64,000 bases of DNA from Patiria miniata (Eukaryota > Echinodermata > Asteroidea > Valvatida > Asterinidae), in the NCBI RefSeq assembly GCF_015706575.1, contig NW_024037057.1, forward strand, positions 8,613,203-8,677,202. The letters are read 5' to 3'. A model generated the notes under the pieces. It saw nothing but the letters and a program-made list of their open reading frames with translations. It was not told where the DNA came from and did no database searches. The position numbers and the translations under genes are program-made. This document shows, piece by piece, positions 41,400 through 54,695 of the stretch; within the stretch, counting starts at the first letter, position 1; each line of letters starts with the position of its first letter.

Positions 41400-43290
41400 A
41401 ATATTTAAATTGAAATACAGAGATCAGATATGCAATTATACTATAGATTGTATAAATTTTTTTTGTAATGAATTTGATCGCAACTGTCCTATCTTTGCAC
41501 GAGGGAATTTTGGATCAAATAATTTCACCTGTCGGCAACAATTTTCATATTTTTGCCGATTTTTTCAACTATTTATCCAAATTTCAACTGTTACTTGCTG
41601 ATCTACCCATGAACAAAATATAATAACTCCGATTTTGCATAAATTTAATAAATGAAAATAGTGCTACTTTAAGATTTGAGCTTTGTCATTGATGTTGGTC
41701 TCATTATAGAGAGACATGATTACTTTCCATTCTGTTGTGTGGGGGTGTGTTGGGAGGGTCGAGTTTTGATGTTTGTCATCGATACATAAAAATAAACAAT
41801 TGAAGATTAAAAAAAATAATTGTTTACGCAAAGACTAATTTAGGGTTTCCGCGTGCGGACTGTTTAAAAGAATTGCGAATTTTGACACTGTTTCGGACAA
41901 GTTTCAAAGATGCATTATTCCGGTGTTTATGACCAACACAAGAGGGCGGTATTGCAGCCACCCGTGGCCCAAAGTTTGGTCAGGATCCTGTTAATATGAT
42001 AAGGAAAGAAAAAGAACAGTATTGGAGTTGTTCCCATTTTGCTACCCCCGCGAAACCAAAGTCCAAGGAAACATGTTGAGCTGCTGATCTGATCCGCTGC
42101 CAACAAACGCCTCGACACACCCTCAAGTATTTCAGAGCTGGCCGGTGAAACTGATTTAATTGAGGGGGTTGCTCACTCCCGCATCCTGGGTGTGGGAAAC
42201 TTTGCCGGAATACGCATAATTTGTAAACCGTCGTGACAGTGTTGACTGTATGTTCCTAAAATTACATTAAAGGTTGATGTTTACATACGACCGGAATTTA
42301 AAGTAACTTTATTTTTTTTAACCACCATTTTGCTGTGGTCCTGCTCTTCAACAAATACCCTTCCATAAATATTTTAAACTTAAAAAAAATGAAAATCTGT
42401 ATCGTATAATCCACAGCATGCATAGGCTTACTTTGATTGTCCGATCAATCAAAAGAAAAGTTGCAATAATTCCTAATTTTGAGTTAAGATAAACACCGAT
42501 CCATTTTGGATGGAAATTCATTATAAATACGCAAGTTGCAAATAACTAGAAACAAATGAATATGTATCTATAAGTGTGTTCTTCATAAATTTGATTGGGG
42601 GAATTTCATCTTCACGATTGTAAAAACTGAACATGTGGTGACTGTTGTCAAAGGAATGTCTCCTCAGTTTCTGTTCTGGGCGCCGTGAAAAGTCTCATGT
42701 CTTTTCCCCCGTAATTAAAATGCAACGAAAGATGAGGAGTGATTTTCACATGACACTTTATTGTCATCGTAGCTGTATGTTTTCATCCGTCATGCAGGTT
42801 TTGTCTTAACTTGGAGAAAAATGTAGGGACAGGACGCAAAATGATTAATGATTGTGAGGCAAAGGGCGACAAAGAGGCGGCCCATGTAGTCCGACTCCGA
42901 CATGCGAGACAGGTGTTAATGCGGAGGATTTAAATATCTCTCATTTTGGTCAACTTGTGCTCTTTTTTTGGAAAAAGCAAACTTAGAAAAAGAAAAGTTA
43001 AAGGTGTCTATCCTGTGGTTTATGATCGGCAAACCAATCAAAATTACGTTAAGGACGTTGTTTCAGATGGTAATGCATAGGCCTAAGCGCTTATATTTTT
43101 GCCGATTTAAAGTTTTTTCCTCGGAAATCTTAGAGTTATTCTTATAGAAGAGACAAACTGTTCTTAAATGTATTTATTAATATACGAATTATAAGTCTAC
43201 CTAAGTACTTTTGCCTTGATGTATGGCGTGCATACTCAACACTTGTGATTATACGCTCTGTCCTTTTCCGGCTATCGGCCTGCAATTTCC
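41400..43290. other. Intergenic between NCKAP1 and ephrin exon
   Basis: Mostly unique-looking AT-rich DNA. No exon, RNA gene or repeat family was recognised beyond the possible polyadenylation signals. Confidence 0.45.
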
Positions 43291-43299
43291 GTAAAACCT

Positions 43300-44044
43300 T
43301 CTCCGAATGTTTCGAGTATACCTGCAAGAAATATCAACATAACCGGCGCCACCGCTACTTTTAAGCTCTCGAAAACTCGGCCCTGTATTTCCACCTTTTC
43401 TGGATTAAGTTGAATAATAATATCGCGGTAAGAGTAACTTGAAGAGGTTTTTTGTGACTAAAACGAGCCATGCGTAATCCATCAGAGAAGTTACTTTTAA
43501 GCGAGTTGAGTGGTTAATGAATATTTATGAGAAAAAGTCACCTACGCGATTCATTATTCATAAACCGTCCAATGACACGCACTCAGCATATTACAATGCG
43601 CAGTCAGTCTATCCAGTCAGTGTGTGTCTTTTTGGTATGGCACTTTTTGTGTACAGTTAGTTTGTTATGCGTTGCGGTGCGTGTGCATACACCGAGCCAG
43701 AAAAGTGTCACCTAACCTGAGAGAATGCGATTGTCTATTGTTATTTTTCTACGATTTGTGGAGAAGGAATAAAGATAAAACTCTTAATACGAGTTGTGGA
43801 TACATTGATTGTCAGTCACATGTGGTTTCTTGGGCGGCTGTTGTCGTCCAAAAGGTGAAATTCCGGGCAAAAGGAGGCGGTCACTGATGTTCCGTGTCTG
43901 GTGAAGCGAGTCACCGAGAGAGTGCTCAGCCAAGTCGCACACGTGTGGTGGCTGCGGTCTCCTTGTATCGAGAGACCGCCCCTTAGAAGACAAACTCCGG
44001 ACATTTTTTTGTCCATATTTGCCACTTTCTTTCCTCGTCCTGAG
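43300..44044 (+). promoter_or_regulatory. Probable ephrin promoter and 5' UTR
   Basis: CG dinucleotides become more frequent from about 43,300 up to the candidate start codon (for example CGGCGCCACCGC near 43,344). A GAATATTTATGAG stretch at about 43,518 is a weak TATA-like candidate. An in-frame open stretch precedes the ATG but contains no earlier ATG, so translation most likely starts at 44,045 or 44,069. Confidence 0.35.
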
Positions 44045-44184
44045 ATGTTCGAACGGCGACTCAAAGACATGGAGTGGACTTTGCCGAGCCCCAAGTGGAT
44101 TTTTGTATTTAATATACTGCTGTTCTTGCTGCGTGTTTCACTGGCGAAGACGTTGGCCACCATTCACTGGAACAAGAATGCCAA
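44045..44184 (+). CDS. Ephrin, exon 1 (signal peptide and start of receptor-binding domain); gene continues off window
   Basis: Ephrins are membrane-tethered ligands for Eph receptor tyrosine kinases. The exon encodes 46 codons plus two bases from the ATG at 44,045 (or 38 plus two from 44,069). A hydrophobic signal peptide (WIFVFNILLFLLRVSLA) is followed by KTLATIHWNKNAK, where the exon stops at a GTAAGA donor in phase 2. Vertebrate ephrin domains begin with the same pattern, for example LEPIYWNSSNSKF in ephrin-B2. As I recall, their first exon also ends right before that phenylalanine. The conserved disulphide-bonded fold would be in exon 2, which is not in this window, so A-type or B-type (GPI or transmembrane) cannot be told. 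Alternative: another secreted protein with a chance W-N-x-N-x-K. Confidence 0.62.
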
Positions 44185-46848
44185 GTAAGATTTTGCTCTT
44201 TACCTCCGTTTTTCTCTTCTCAAAACTAACTTACTTCTAAATTTTCAATTCATTTATGCTAATCACAATGTAGTCACCAAGTATGTTAGGAAATTGGTTA
44301 AGTTTGGAAATGGAGCGCCAGATATTTAATACAGTTTCTGTCAGTGTCATGTCTGTTCATTTCTTGAAATTCTTCAAGACAGTTTTGTCCGGTCGATATT
44401 TAGATAATTTTGCCGTCTATTAATTATAAATATTAGGTATTCTTACTTTGTTTTTCATTGTACATGTTGTAAACAACGGTCATCTTTGTTTCATACGTAG
44501 TTTTGTATTGTAACGACATATTTTGGCTGTTAATGGAACGTGCAAAACGTATCTGGACGACCGAGAAATTTGTTTGAGCGCACCGTGTGTTGTCATCCGG
44601 CCGCCCGCAGTATTTATTCAAAACACGGCAGCACGGACCGCAAATTCCGCTGCGACTAAGCTCCCGTACTTCACTCCTTAATTCCAGTCTCCAGACTTTG
44701 GAAGTTATACCAACTCTTTCCAGATGGGAACAAGATTATCCACCACTTCCTTAGCGGTCCCTAAACAAGGCGTTATCGTGACCTCTAATGCGTTAATCTT
44801 ATTCACGTTAAGCCGCCACTAAACCGGGTCCATTTGCCCACCAAATTCAATTCTCGTAGCAGGTGCATTGTACACTTGTTGTGCCTGACCAACAAAAGAT
44901 CTTTGCCTAAGCTTTTTCGATTTTTCTCGGCCGTGTCATAACCGTCTGAAAGACCGAGTGTCCATCTTAACTTGATGGGTCTTTTATTCGTTGGGGTGAG
45001 TCTGCATTCCATGAATCTATTATTGATATCATCTTGTGGTAAAAAGTGTGAAATACTTCATGTCTTATGGAAAGAAATTCCATAATTTAAGGACTAAATC
45101 AGCATAAAAAGTTGTTAGATTTAAAAGAATTTGAGTCCAAATTTCTCAGGGGAAAAAAAAAAAAAATATTATTGATAGTTTCAGCTTTTACTTGGTTTGA
45201 CATTAGAATGAGGAAATGTTACCTCAAATTTATGGCAAAGATATTTAAAACTTTAATTTATTAATCTTAGTTCTCCTCTTGAGTCTTAGAAAGCATCTGA
45301 AACAAACTTTTGGAAAAAGCCCAATTTAGATTTTCATCCATTGACAACTTGTTGGCATAATATTTCAGTTATAACCAAGCAAAACAGATGGTTTTCTTAA
45401 TCGTTTTTACTTTATCCTCCCAAAAGACTATTGTTTGGTTTAAATAAGAAGAAACACATTTTTTGCAGAAAAATCTAAACTCATTCTTTGCTAGAAAAAG
45501 TGGCAAGAATTCGTTTCAGCTCTTTTTTTTTTATCGGATTAATCTTTGGCAGAAATCCCATACGCATCCTTTACTTTCTACACCTTCAGTGTTGATGGCA
45601 AACCATCATGATAAACCCAAATCCAGAAATAAACAAGGAACATTCCGAATAGATAAGGTTCCATAGTTGTGATGTCTTCGTTGCCGGGCTATAGGTCTAC
45701 GTGTGCATGTAGTACAATTTACAGGCAGTGCACACACTGTTGTTACAAGCTGTGCGGCTTCTGAAAAAGGAAATTGCTCTCCAGTACTTAAAACAGAACC
45801 ATTTTGAACTTGGTAACATTTTTTCCTGTTCAGGATTATCAGACTTTTTTCATGTGGTTTGAAATTTATTTTGGAAATTTTTTTATGAAATTTGTGTGGG
45901 ATATCTTGTGGAAAGGTTTGAAAGACTTTTGAAACACTTTATGTAAAAATGCAATGAATCATTCTTGGTGGTGTACATTATATGTTTTATAGAAATTTAA
46001 TAAAATAGGGTCACAATTCCAAAAGATTATTAATCTTTTTCTGAATTGACGTGCGCACATTTAGGATTTATTTTAAAGAATACCAGAAAAACAATTGTGT
46101 CTTAAATCTTCTTTATCCAACAAAACATTTTTCAGCGCTGCTTTTCATCAGAATGGTCCTACTTTGGCACTTTAAAAATCTGCAACCTTTGCAAGTTTCC
46201 AAGTCTGTCAATTTCGGCAGCGCATGACCAAATATGGCGGGGCTAATTGGAAAAGACGCTGGCGGGCGCAGACTTAAAATCCCCGTCTGACGGTGTGTAT
46301 GAATATTTAATTCACAACAAGAAACCCAATCGTGTCCGTACCTCCGAGTGCCATTTTGCCCCCCGTTCACAATGCAAAACCCTCTTCCACGATTCCACGC
46401 TAAGACGCTTGGAAATAAGTAGCGTATGCCCTCTCTAGGCAGGCTGGGATTGGCAGTGGCATCACTAAATTTTTTCTGACCTTTAACTGATCATTTTGGT
46501 GATCAATCAAATCCATATTTTTCCCGATTATGTAGCAAGAATCTTCAAATTAAAAGAAAAAAACAAGACAGACGGTAAAAAATAATCTCCGTTCAGAGCT
46601 AGCAAATTTTCATCACCATTACACATGGTGAGATTATAATTTCCTATCCTCATCTCAACTTAATGCTAATATAGAATTATTCCTGATGTGTATCCCCCCA
46701 AAAATTGTATTTCACATTCGAAAAAAATTATCTGCGAAATCTTTAATGAGATTCCTCCGTCCGTATCGTAATGTGCGCACTTGACTTAATTGAAATCTTA
46801 CATAAAACCGATACAGCTTCTGACAAGTGCTCCGAACTGCTTATTATT

Positions 46849-46863
46849 ATCATCATCATCATC
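46849..46863. repeat. ATT/ATC trinucleotide repeat
   Basis: Short run of TTATTATTATCATCATCATC type. Confidence 0.8.
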
Positions 46864-47507
46864 CCTGCGAGCCGCGCGAGGCAAGGTAGCAAGAAAAGAG
46901 AGAAAAAAAAAATCATCTCGAGTGCGCTCTGAAGTGAGAAGCCTCGAAGATCTTTTGAAAACTATATCGCAGAATCTCATTAAATTCGCCGGTGCCGCCG
47001 CCGCGAAAAAAAAATTGTATGCGGGGTGGGGAAGATTGACGAATTCGGCCGACCCCCTGAAATATTTTTCTTCGTGGCCGGTTCCCATTTGACTATTCAA
47101 ACCCCCCACAAACTTGAGTAATGCTTTAGGGTAATGGAGTCATTTAGCGAAGAAGTTCTGCGGGTCGGGGGCTTGTTTGAGCCGCGGACATAGTGTGAAA
47201 TGCAACCCTTCAGCTAGGCTTGACCCAAATATATGAGAGCTGGATGGTTTTTGCATACTAACCGAAATTCGGCCTGGGAAGAAGAAAAAAACGGGAGGTA
47301 GGGTTCGGGATTGCAACTCCAGTTTGCGGTTTTGCTGTTTTGGCCAGTGTGCATCAGATCCATGAAAGCTGTCTTGTTGAATATGTTCACACCTTCTTTC
47401 TTTCTGAAGTGTTTTTTTTTGCCTGATAGGCCTAAATTTTTCATACAGTACGTGATGGAAATTTTTTTTTTTACTGTCACACACATATTGTGAAGTGTAT
47501 GGATTTG

Positions 47508-47634
47508 TCTTGCAAAGATTTCTAGAATATTGTCTTGCAAAGATTTCTAGAATATTGTCTTGCAAAGATTTCTAGAATATTTTCTTGCAAAGATTTCTAG
47601 AATATTTCTTGCAAAGATTTTTAGAATATTGTCT
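47508..47634. repeat. 25-bp tandem repeat containing TTCTAGAA
   Basis: Five near-identical units of CTTGCAAAGATTTCTAGAAT followed by ATTGT. TTCTAGAA is at 47,520, 47,545, 47,570 and 47,595; the fifth unit has TTTTAGAA. The palindromic TTCnnGAA core is the building block of heat-shock elements, though that function is inference. Confidence 0.93.
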
Positions 47635-50600
47635 TGCTTAAGCGTTCTAAAATTGGCATCCAAATGACATGCATTGAACCCATAAAGATGAGGTTACTGC
47701 TAGATAAACATAGATATTGTAAACAAAATTCAGTGGTATGTCAGTTTGAAATCGATAAACTATTTGCATTTCCTTTTAAAACATGGGAAATCAAAGTGAA
47801 GAATAATATTCTATCCAAAAAGAAGATGCACATTTAAAATTTTTCACAATACTGGAAATTTTCCTGATGACAAATTTTACAGCCTGCACATGTTGTACCA
47901 CATGTACATGTACCACTACCTAAACAAACTCGCTGGTATTTTTTTTCTGCCGATCTGGGACCCACATAAGAGGCATTCCGCAGTGCCGTCATCAAAACGC
48001 AGTAAAAACACTAATATTTTCATAAAGCTCTCCAATCTCCCGGAGGGTTGACGGAGCCACATCAAACCGCAATGGGTGCACCCGGTGCAGAGACTTTCTC
48101 CCCTGTTTCCCTACTTCTCGGTTTACAGATGTGACTCGAGAAAAATCCTTCTCCGAATGGGTCATGGAGAAAAAGGGTATTGATGTAAGACAGGTTCACA
48201 GAGTGCAAATGATCAAGTCTGTTGGCCAAGCTTTGAAGAAGTCTTTGCCTGAAATTTATTTAATTTTGAATGTATTGGGAAAGAAACTTGTTGTAATATT
48301 GAGTCTTGAAACTGGTTTCCACAGATGAACAATGGCCTAAGAAACTTAAAGTTGTCTTGTGATTTTTTTCACTGAGTGTAATTTTCCAAGATTTTAAAAG
48401 TTCCATCATTAGACGATTTCTGTTGGATGTTGTTGAACAGTGCAGTGAGACGGTTGTTGTCTCTTGTTAATAATGGCTGTAGGATTTTTGTTATGTTTAA
48501 ATAGTGAACTTCCAACTTTAGTCACGGCCAAAGATCTACGCGGCGCTATACGATCTTTGGTCATGCCGTAGTGTAGTGTTTGAATTTAGTTAGATTTGCA
48601 GGACATTTGATAGAAAATAAGGGCATTAGAGAGCAGTTTTATGTGTAGTACAAAATCCTAGCATAGCTTACCAACCCTTCAAAACTTGGATTGACTTGAT
48701 TTTCTTGCTGCTTTTTCGCAGATAACTCACTCGCAAATGAAATTCATTTGTTGTTAACTCCTTATTTGGTATACCTTTACAAATTTTTCAAGTTTTAACG
48801 TCTCTTGAGTTGAGGTTGAACCCTTTTGTGGGAAATTTCTTTAGCTCCTTGTCACAAAGCATGCATCATATAATACAGGATTTCTACGGATCACAGCCAC
48901 ACTCGATTGAGCTTGAAATTGTTCGGCAACAATCCCCTCGGAGGGAAAATTTATTATTCTCTTTCTTCAGAATTGTGTTCCAGGGAAGATTTTTTTATGA
49001 CCCGACATTACCCCAAATATTTTGTAGTTGTCCCACGAGGGATTGTGGGATGGGGGAGGCATTGTTAGCGAGATGCCACATTGCGACACGACCTCTCGTA
49101 ACCCGAGCTGAGTCCCTCCAAGCCAAAAAAAAATGAAAGCTTGATAATGGCTGAGTTTCGTCGCTCGCTGTCCCTCTCTCTCTATGGGCTAAGACTGATA
49201 CCTAGACCTACCTGGGGTAAAACAAGGTGTATCATGACACAGCCATGTAGCACCAGGCTACGGGGCGTGTTGAGTGACATCCTCATTAAAATATTTTTCT
49301 GAAAGAATTTTTTGGGTGCATGTATTTTTCAGTGCTTTACATATAGGCCTAACGCATCCAAAGCAGTTATTGTATGAAATCAAAATATGTTTCTACAAAT
49401 TCGCTTGTTTATTTTTCTATTATATAATTGTACATTCATAACAAAATCTTCATACTAGTACAGAGGTATTTTATAATTATACATACAACCATTGTAGCTT
49501 TTCTTATAAATGAACGTGTTTGTTAAGCCGAAAAGGATGTCCTTTAGCAGTCAAATTTTATACTGTAAATATGTATTCTGACTTTGTAAAGAAATATGAC
49601 ACGCTGTGTGTGAAAGCTTGAAATTGATTAAATTAGTTGATTTGTCAGCAGCTTCTGATATCTGATTTCACCTTCTGCAATATTGAAGAATTTCTTCTAA
49701 ATATTGACAATCTTAGATCCAATTTTGACGATGTGTATCATGCAGTGTTCTCTGGAGAGCGTATTTCACAAAACCACATGTACAGGCGTTGATGCACCCG
49801 TTGCTATCTTGCACAGACAATCTCTATTACAATTTCCCCTTCTGCCAAGCCTGCCGTTCCAATAAAAGTTTATTATTTATTAATCGGTAAAAAAGATCTG
49901 AATTCCCGATTGCACTCCGACTCGTTCCCAATCCTCGATAGCCATCATAGCCTTACACCTTTGAGAACAAAGCAAACGGCGGCTAGACTTTCTTTATTAT
50001 CACGATCCTCCCTAGCTACCCCCCCCCCCCTTCTTATTCTAGTTGGAGACCCGACCGTCTTGAACGCTTCTACCGAAATACCGCCCCAATATCAAAGAAT
50101 GATGAATCATCAGCGTAAACCCTGTCGGACTTATCCGGTGGACGGGTTTCCGCTCCCAATGAAATTGCAGCTTTGCACTCTCACGGGTTCAGCCCCCCCG
50201 CCACCGACGAGAGAGGAAAAAAAAAGTACAAGAACAACATTTATGCGCCCCCGGGCCCATGTTGGAGCAGAGAAGGGGGTATCTTACCTTGCGTGCATTG
50301 CATTAGCTCCGTAATTATGAATGCAAAAAAGACTGTAAACGGTGAACTATTTATCTATAAAACATCGAAAAAGGTGAGAAATTTGGCAGGACGATAGTGT
50401 CGTCTCATCTCCACCGCCTTTTACTAATTCTTGATAACATTAGGCTGTAAAATTCATTACTAGAAGTTGTAATTACCTAAGTAATAGCGTATTGGAGTAA
50501 TTAGTTGATTAATTATTTTTGATTTATTAAATAGTTTTGTTTTTGGTAACTTAAGTTGTGACCTGTGTTATCCTGGAAAATGAAATAATTTGAAGGGGAT

Positions 50601-53600
50601 GTGAATTTGGGTTACTGTGAAATATTTTGTTGACATCGTAAAATTTTCTTGGTTTTTGCTCTTACATTTTGACCCTTACATTGTACTGCAACCCTTTTAC
50701 ATTATTTTGATTGGCATTCAGTTTTGTTCTGAGTGGAGTCTGAATGGAATTGACAAACGTGCTCTCAAAACAACAGAAAAAAAATCACGACCATGGGGCG
50801 TTTTCTAGGGTAGAGGAGAAAAATGCATTTTAGTGATTCGGTCTCTTTAAAACCGTGCTCGGAGGTCTGTTTTTGTTTGAAGTGGCTTCTTCAGAAATGG
50901 CATTGTTTATGGATCTCGGACCCAGGGAAGTATGTTGGGGCCAGGAAACGTTAGTAGGTCAGCCTTTGTTTTTTGTGCCCCGGAAAAATAGGGCGTCTCG
51001 GAGCATCGAGTTCAGAGATCGATGGTTTGGTAAAAAATGGGTGTTTACGAAGCATTGCCCCGAAGAGAATGGGGTACAGAAAAATATGATGTGATGGAGA
51101 AGTGCTGGACATGGTCATCATTGAATTTGGGGAATATGGCACAATAATTGAATTGATGCTGTGTGAAGCAATGTGGGGGGTAGAATTTAACCTGTGGTAT
51201 GCTCTTATGCCTTGTTTAACTGGTTTTTTTTGTGAGGAGAGGTTAAAATGACTCATGTTTGCAAAATAATTACTGTCACATATTTCTCGCAACCTGGATA
51301 TTTCTTTAAGGAATTCTGATGGAATGAACAGTATCCAAACACCAAATATCCAAACAAACAACAGAAAGTATTTCTTGTTTTGTTTCTCGCCCAAATTGAC
51401 AAAAATATATCAGAAAAAAATGAAAAATGTCAATGTGGTGAGTGTTTTGCAAAGAAAGTTACGAATAGATTACTAGAGAACTGTGACTTTAAACCTGTTG
51501 TTGTTGTCTTGTGTTTCATTGCAGACGCTGTAGTCATTGCTTGAAGGCAAATAGTATCATACTTATTTAATTACATGTACATGATAAAATACAAACTGGC
51601 AAAATTAACTGAAATCTTCTTTTGAATAGCATCGTATTTTCTTTTCAGTGCAATGCTTCTCTGCAAAAACTAGACAGGGTGCCTGTCTGAAAGTCCATTC
51701 TTTTGACGGCGCACAACTGTCCAAACCGTTCCGGACAAAGGAAAAGGAAAGCACATTCCTTTTGCACCATAAAATCACCCGGCGTTTCAACATCTAGCAC
51801 TTGCTGCCAGTGTCCGCAGCCACCTTCCGGAAACAATTTGGAGACAAAAACCCCTGGATATTTTTTTCCTTTTTAACTTGAGAGCAAATATGAATGACCT
51901 TGGTGTGTGAGTGAAGTCCATTGTTAGCCGTCATAAATGTCGTTACACACGCCGCATTGTGCATTCGTTCTAACCCTTTTTTGGGCAGATTTTGAAGTGA
52001 AAGCATGGATAGGGATCTGCAAAGTGTAGAAGAAAAACAAGTTGGACAATTGAGTCATTATAATGACATCTGCTTGTGTTGGTTTCATAGGAATTAGGAA
52101 ATGTGCTGTTAAACTGTTGAAACTTTTAGTTTGTGAGTAGAGAGGAGTTCAACTTATGGACTTTCTTTTGAACATAAAATCAGCTGTAGGCTTAATTTCC
52201 TTTCCTTCAACTTAAACGTTTCTTTACCTAAGGCTACAAAATACCTCTAGTAGTAAATTGTAGTATGCAGTACTTCAGCATTCAAGTGGGAATAGCACTC
52301 ATAATAAATGTTGGTACACGTTTGTATTTGGTGCCTGTATACAGTGTACATAAATTTTGTAGTAAAGTAGTGGCTAGGACATCAGTGTCAAGATTTACTG
52401 AAATTTGTTCCGAAAAGAGAAAATACAGTTGTTATTTGTATTATAGTGTGTACAAATTCAATACTGAGATTAGGACAGTAAAAGGATATATGGGGTCCAA
52501 TGTGATGGAGCTATAGTAAGCACAGAATTTTGTTCAGCAAAAAACAAATTTACTTAGCAAAAACGGTTTACCAGCCAAAAAATCATGCACTAGCTGTTTA
52601 TGGCTTGTGACTGGTTCCCTCAGTTTATTACCGAAAGGCATACATTTCCTGAGCAAAATTCTCTGGACTAGTCTCGGAGGCTGTCGGAAAATCAAGCAGC
52701 ATTTTGCTGGGAACCAGCCAAATGTAATTACTAGCATGCTATGGAAAATAAGTACTGATAACCAAGTACCGATGAGTATTTTTCTCGAGTGGAACCGTAA
52801 AGTAGTGTACCAGTTTTGTGGGCTTTGTGAATGGCATATGGGAAACCGTTATAATTATACGTACATGTACGTGAGATGCGGCAGACCGTTTTTCCATAAT
52901 TTTGCGAAGCAACCTTTGAAAGATTGTGGTCAAGGTTAATGTAATATCAATTTGATCCAGACATTGGAACTCATCATTCCTTCATCTTGAAGTTCAAGAG
53001 GTCAGGACAAATTGAGGAATATTGGTTTTTCTTCCCAACATTAGAATGTTCACTGACAGTCTGTCCTCCGAGCAAGGTAGCATTGTAAATTAAATTTTGA
53101 AGCAGTCAATCAGACATGTTTGTCTACCTGGCGTGTAGTTAATTTACAAATTATATGCGCAGCGAACGTACGTCTGTAAAACACGTGGTGACAAATTCAG
53201 TCGCTTGATAATAAAACGAAATACCGAGTGTGTTTCTCCGAACTTGTGCCAGTCACAACCAGACTTGAACTATCTCTCCAACCTTTAAATTGTCTTGCTC
53301 TATAAACATATCATTGTCACAGTTTAATCCGCTTTGCAGTTTGATTCTCCATACTCGAACCGGCACTGCGTGAAGTCTACCATTTCCTTTTCCAGTTTTG
53401 TAAAAATAAAAGAATTCTTGGTGAAGTTGCCTCGGCTCTGCTGACCGGAAAAATCAGCCTTGTAAAGGCCGTTAAGGACCCTGCACCGCGTGGGATTGGG
53501 AAACCCCGCTGTGTTTTATATTAGAAAATGGGTTTAACTTCCAACAGGAAAGCGAGACGGTTCAATAAGGGTTCCATGGGTTTGTACATGATGACTGGAA

Positions 53601-54001
53601 GCTGGTTGGAAATTGGTAATTTTTGGTCATCGTGAGTTTCTGTCTTGCAGCATAAAAATAACTAGTAAAACTTAAGGCTGAGTCTAACAAAAGCTGAAAT
53701 AACTATTCTGTAATGTTTCTCTGAAGTTGTGAGATAGTTTTTATTTTACTGGAAATTTGCAGTCTTTACCAGTAAAATAAACATGAACATGTTGAGCTTT
53801 TAACTCAATTGTCTAGATTCATTTTTATCGTGGTAATCGAAAGTCTATCATAGATTTTGAACTTTCGGTGTCAGGAAATTTCTTGGGCAGTGATAATTTA
53901 CGAGAAGTTCAAGACATTTGTCACACAAGAACAATTTGTCTTGATTTCAGAATCAAATTCTTATTTTGCAAATAAGGGCAGAATTTATTGTTTTGAAATG
54001 T

Positions 54002-54060
54002 TGAATTGACTGGAGCGGGGTTTGAACCTGCGACCTCCGAATTACCTGGTTAGTTTCCGG
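54002..54060 (-). mobile_element. tRNA-derived SINE fragment, second family
   Basis: The complement reads GGTAATTCGGAGGTCGCAGG then TTCAAACCCCGCTCCAGTC, matching the SINE at 25,689-25,880 over its B-box region. Confidence 0.7.
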
Positions 54061-54495
54061 TTGTTCATTTGAAGAAGACAATAAAGGATTTTATTAAAGT
54101 TTTCACACCTCCGCTCTTTAACCACACTCTAACCTTTTTGATAATTTTACACCCTTGGCCTGAGGAGGAACGTCAGCTCTTTCCTTGGAAATGTCACCTC
54201 TTATCTTCCGAACATTCGGAGACATTTAATTAAATCGTCTGCATAATTGGAAAGAATGTGCGAAGGAAAAACAATCCTGGGTGCAAAAATGATCGCTTAT
54301 ATTCACATGTGATAGATTCAAGGATTCAGTTAAAGGGAATATACATGTACATCATTTGCTTTTGCTGTAATTTTCAGAAATGGATGGAATTGGGGGGTTG
54401 GAAATATATAGCAAATATAGTTACACTGACTTTTTTGAGGTTTTTGGTTCGAAAATGCTATAAAAACCAAGAAAAACAATCATTTTCCGTAGTCT

Positions 54496-54575
54496 GGTTC
54501 CCTGACTCCATATAAGAAGAAACAGAGCAGTTTACATACATTGGGGAATTGTAAGGTCAGGGAACCAGTCTAGCT
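54496..54575. mobile_element. Very short MITE or hairpin with GTTCCCTGAC ends
   Basis: AGTCTGGTTCCCTGAC and GTCAGGGAACCAGTCT are near-perfect complements about 45 bp apart, giving a roughly 80-bp hairpin. A further GACTGGTTCCCTCAG lies near 52,609. Confidence 0.7.
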
Positions 54576-54661
54576 GGCTTGTACCCGTTCATAGGTGTGT
54601 AATCGATTGCAAACAAGTGCGATGGTCAATTGGGGCCAGTATTTGAAAAAAAGCCAGTTTT

Positions 54662-54695
54662 TTTCCAACGCTGGTCGGCCGACCAGCGTTGGAAA
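54662..54695. repeat. Perfect 34-bp palindrome
   Basis: The left half TTTCCAACGCTGGTCGG is followed directly by its exact complement CCGACCAGCGTTGGAAA with no spacer. It is GC-rich in an AT-rich neighbourhood. Confidence 0.95.

Noticed and set aside
46790-47109. Overlapping ~100-codon frames on both strands
   Set aside because: Driven by A-runs and a trinucleotide repeat; no family features or splice context.
48129-48184. Small exon between a TTTACAG acceptor and a GTAAGA donor
   Set aside because: It is open only in phase 1, whereas the upstream ephrin donor is phase 2; no family similarity.
48526-48562. Hairpin GGCCAAAGATC / GATCTTTGGTC
   Set aside because: A short 11-bp stem with one mismatch can arise by chance in AT-rich DNA; no RNA-gene context.
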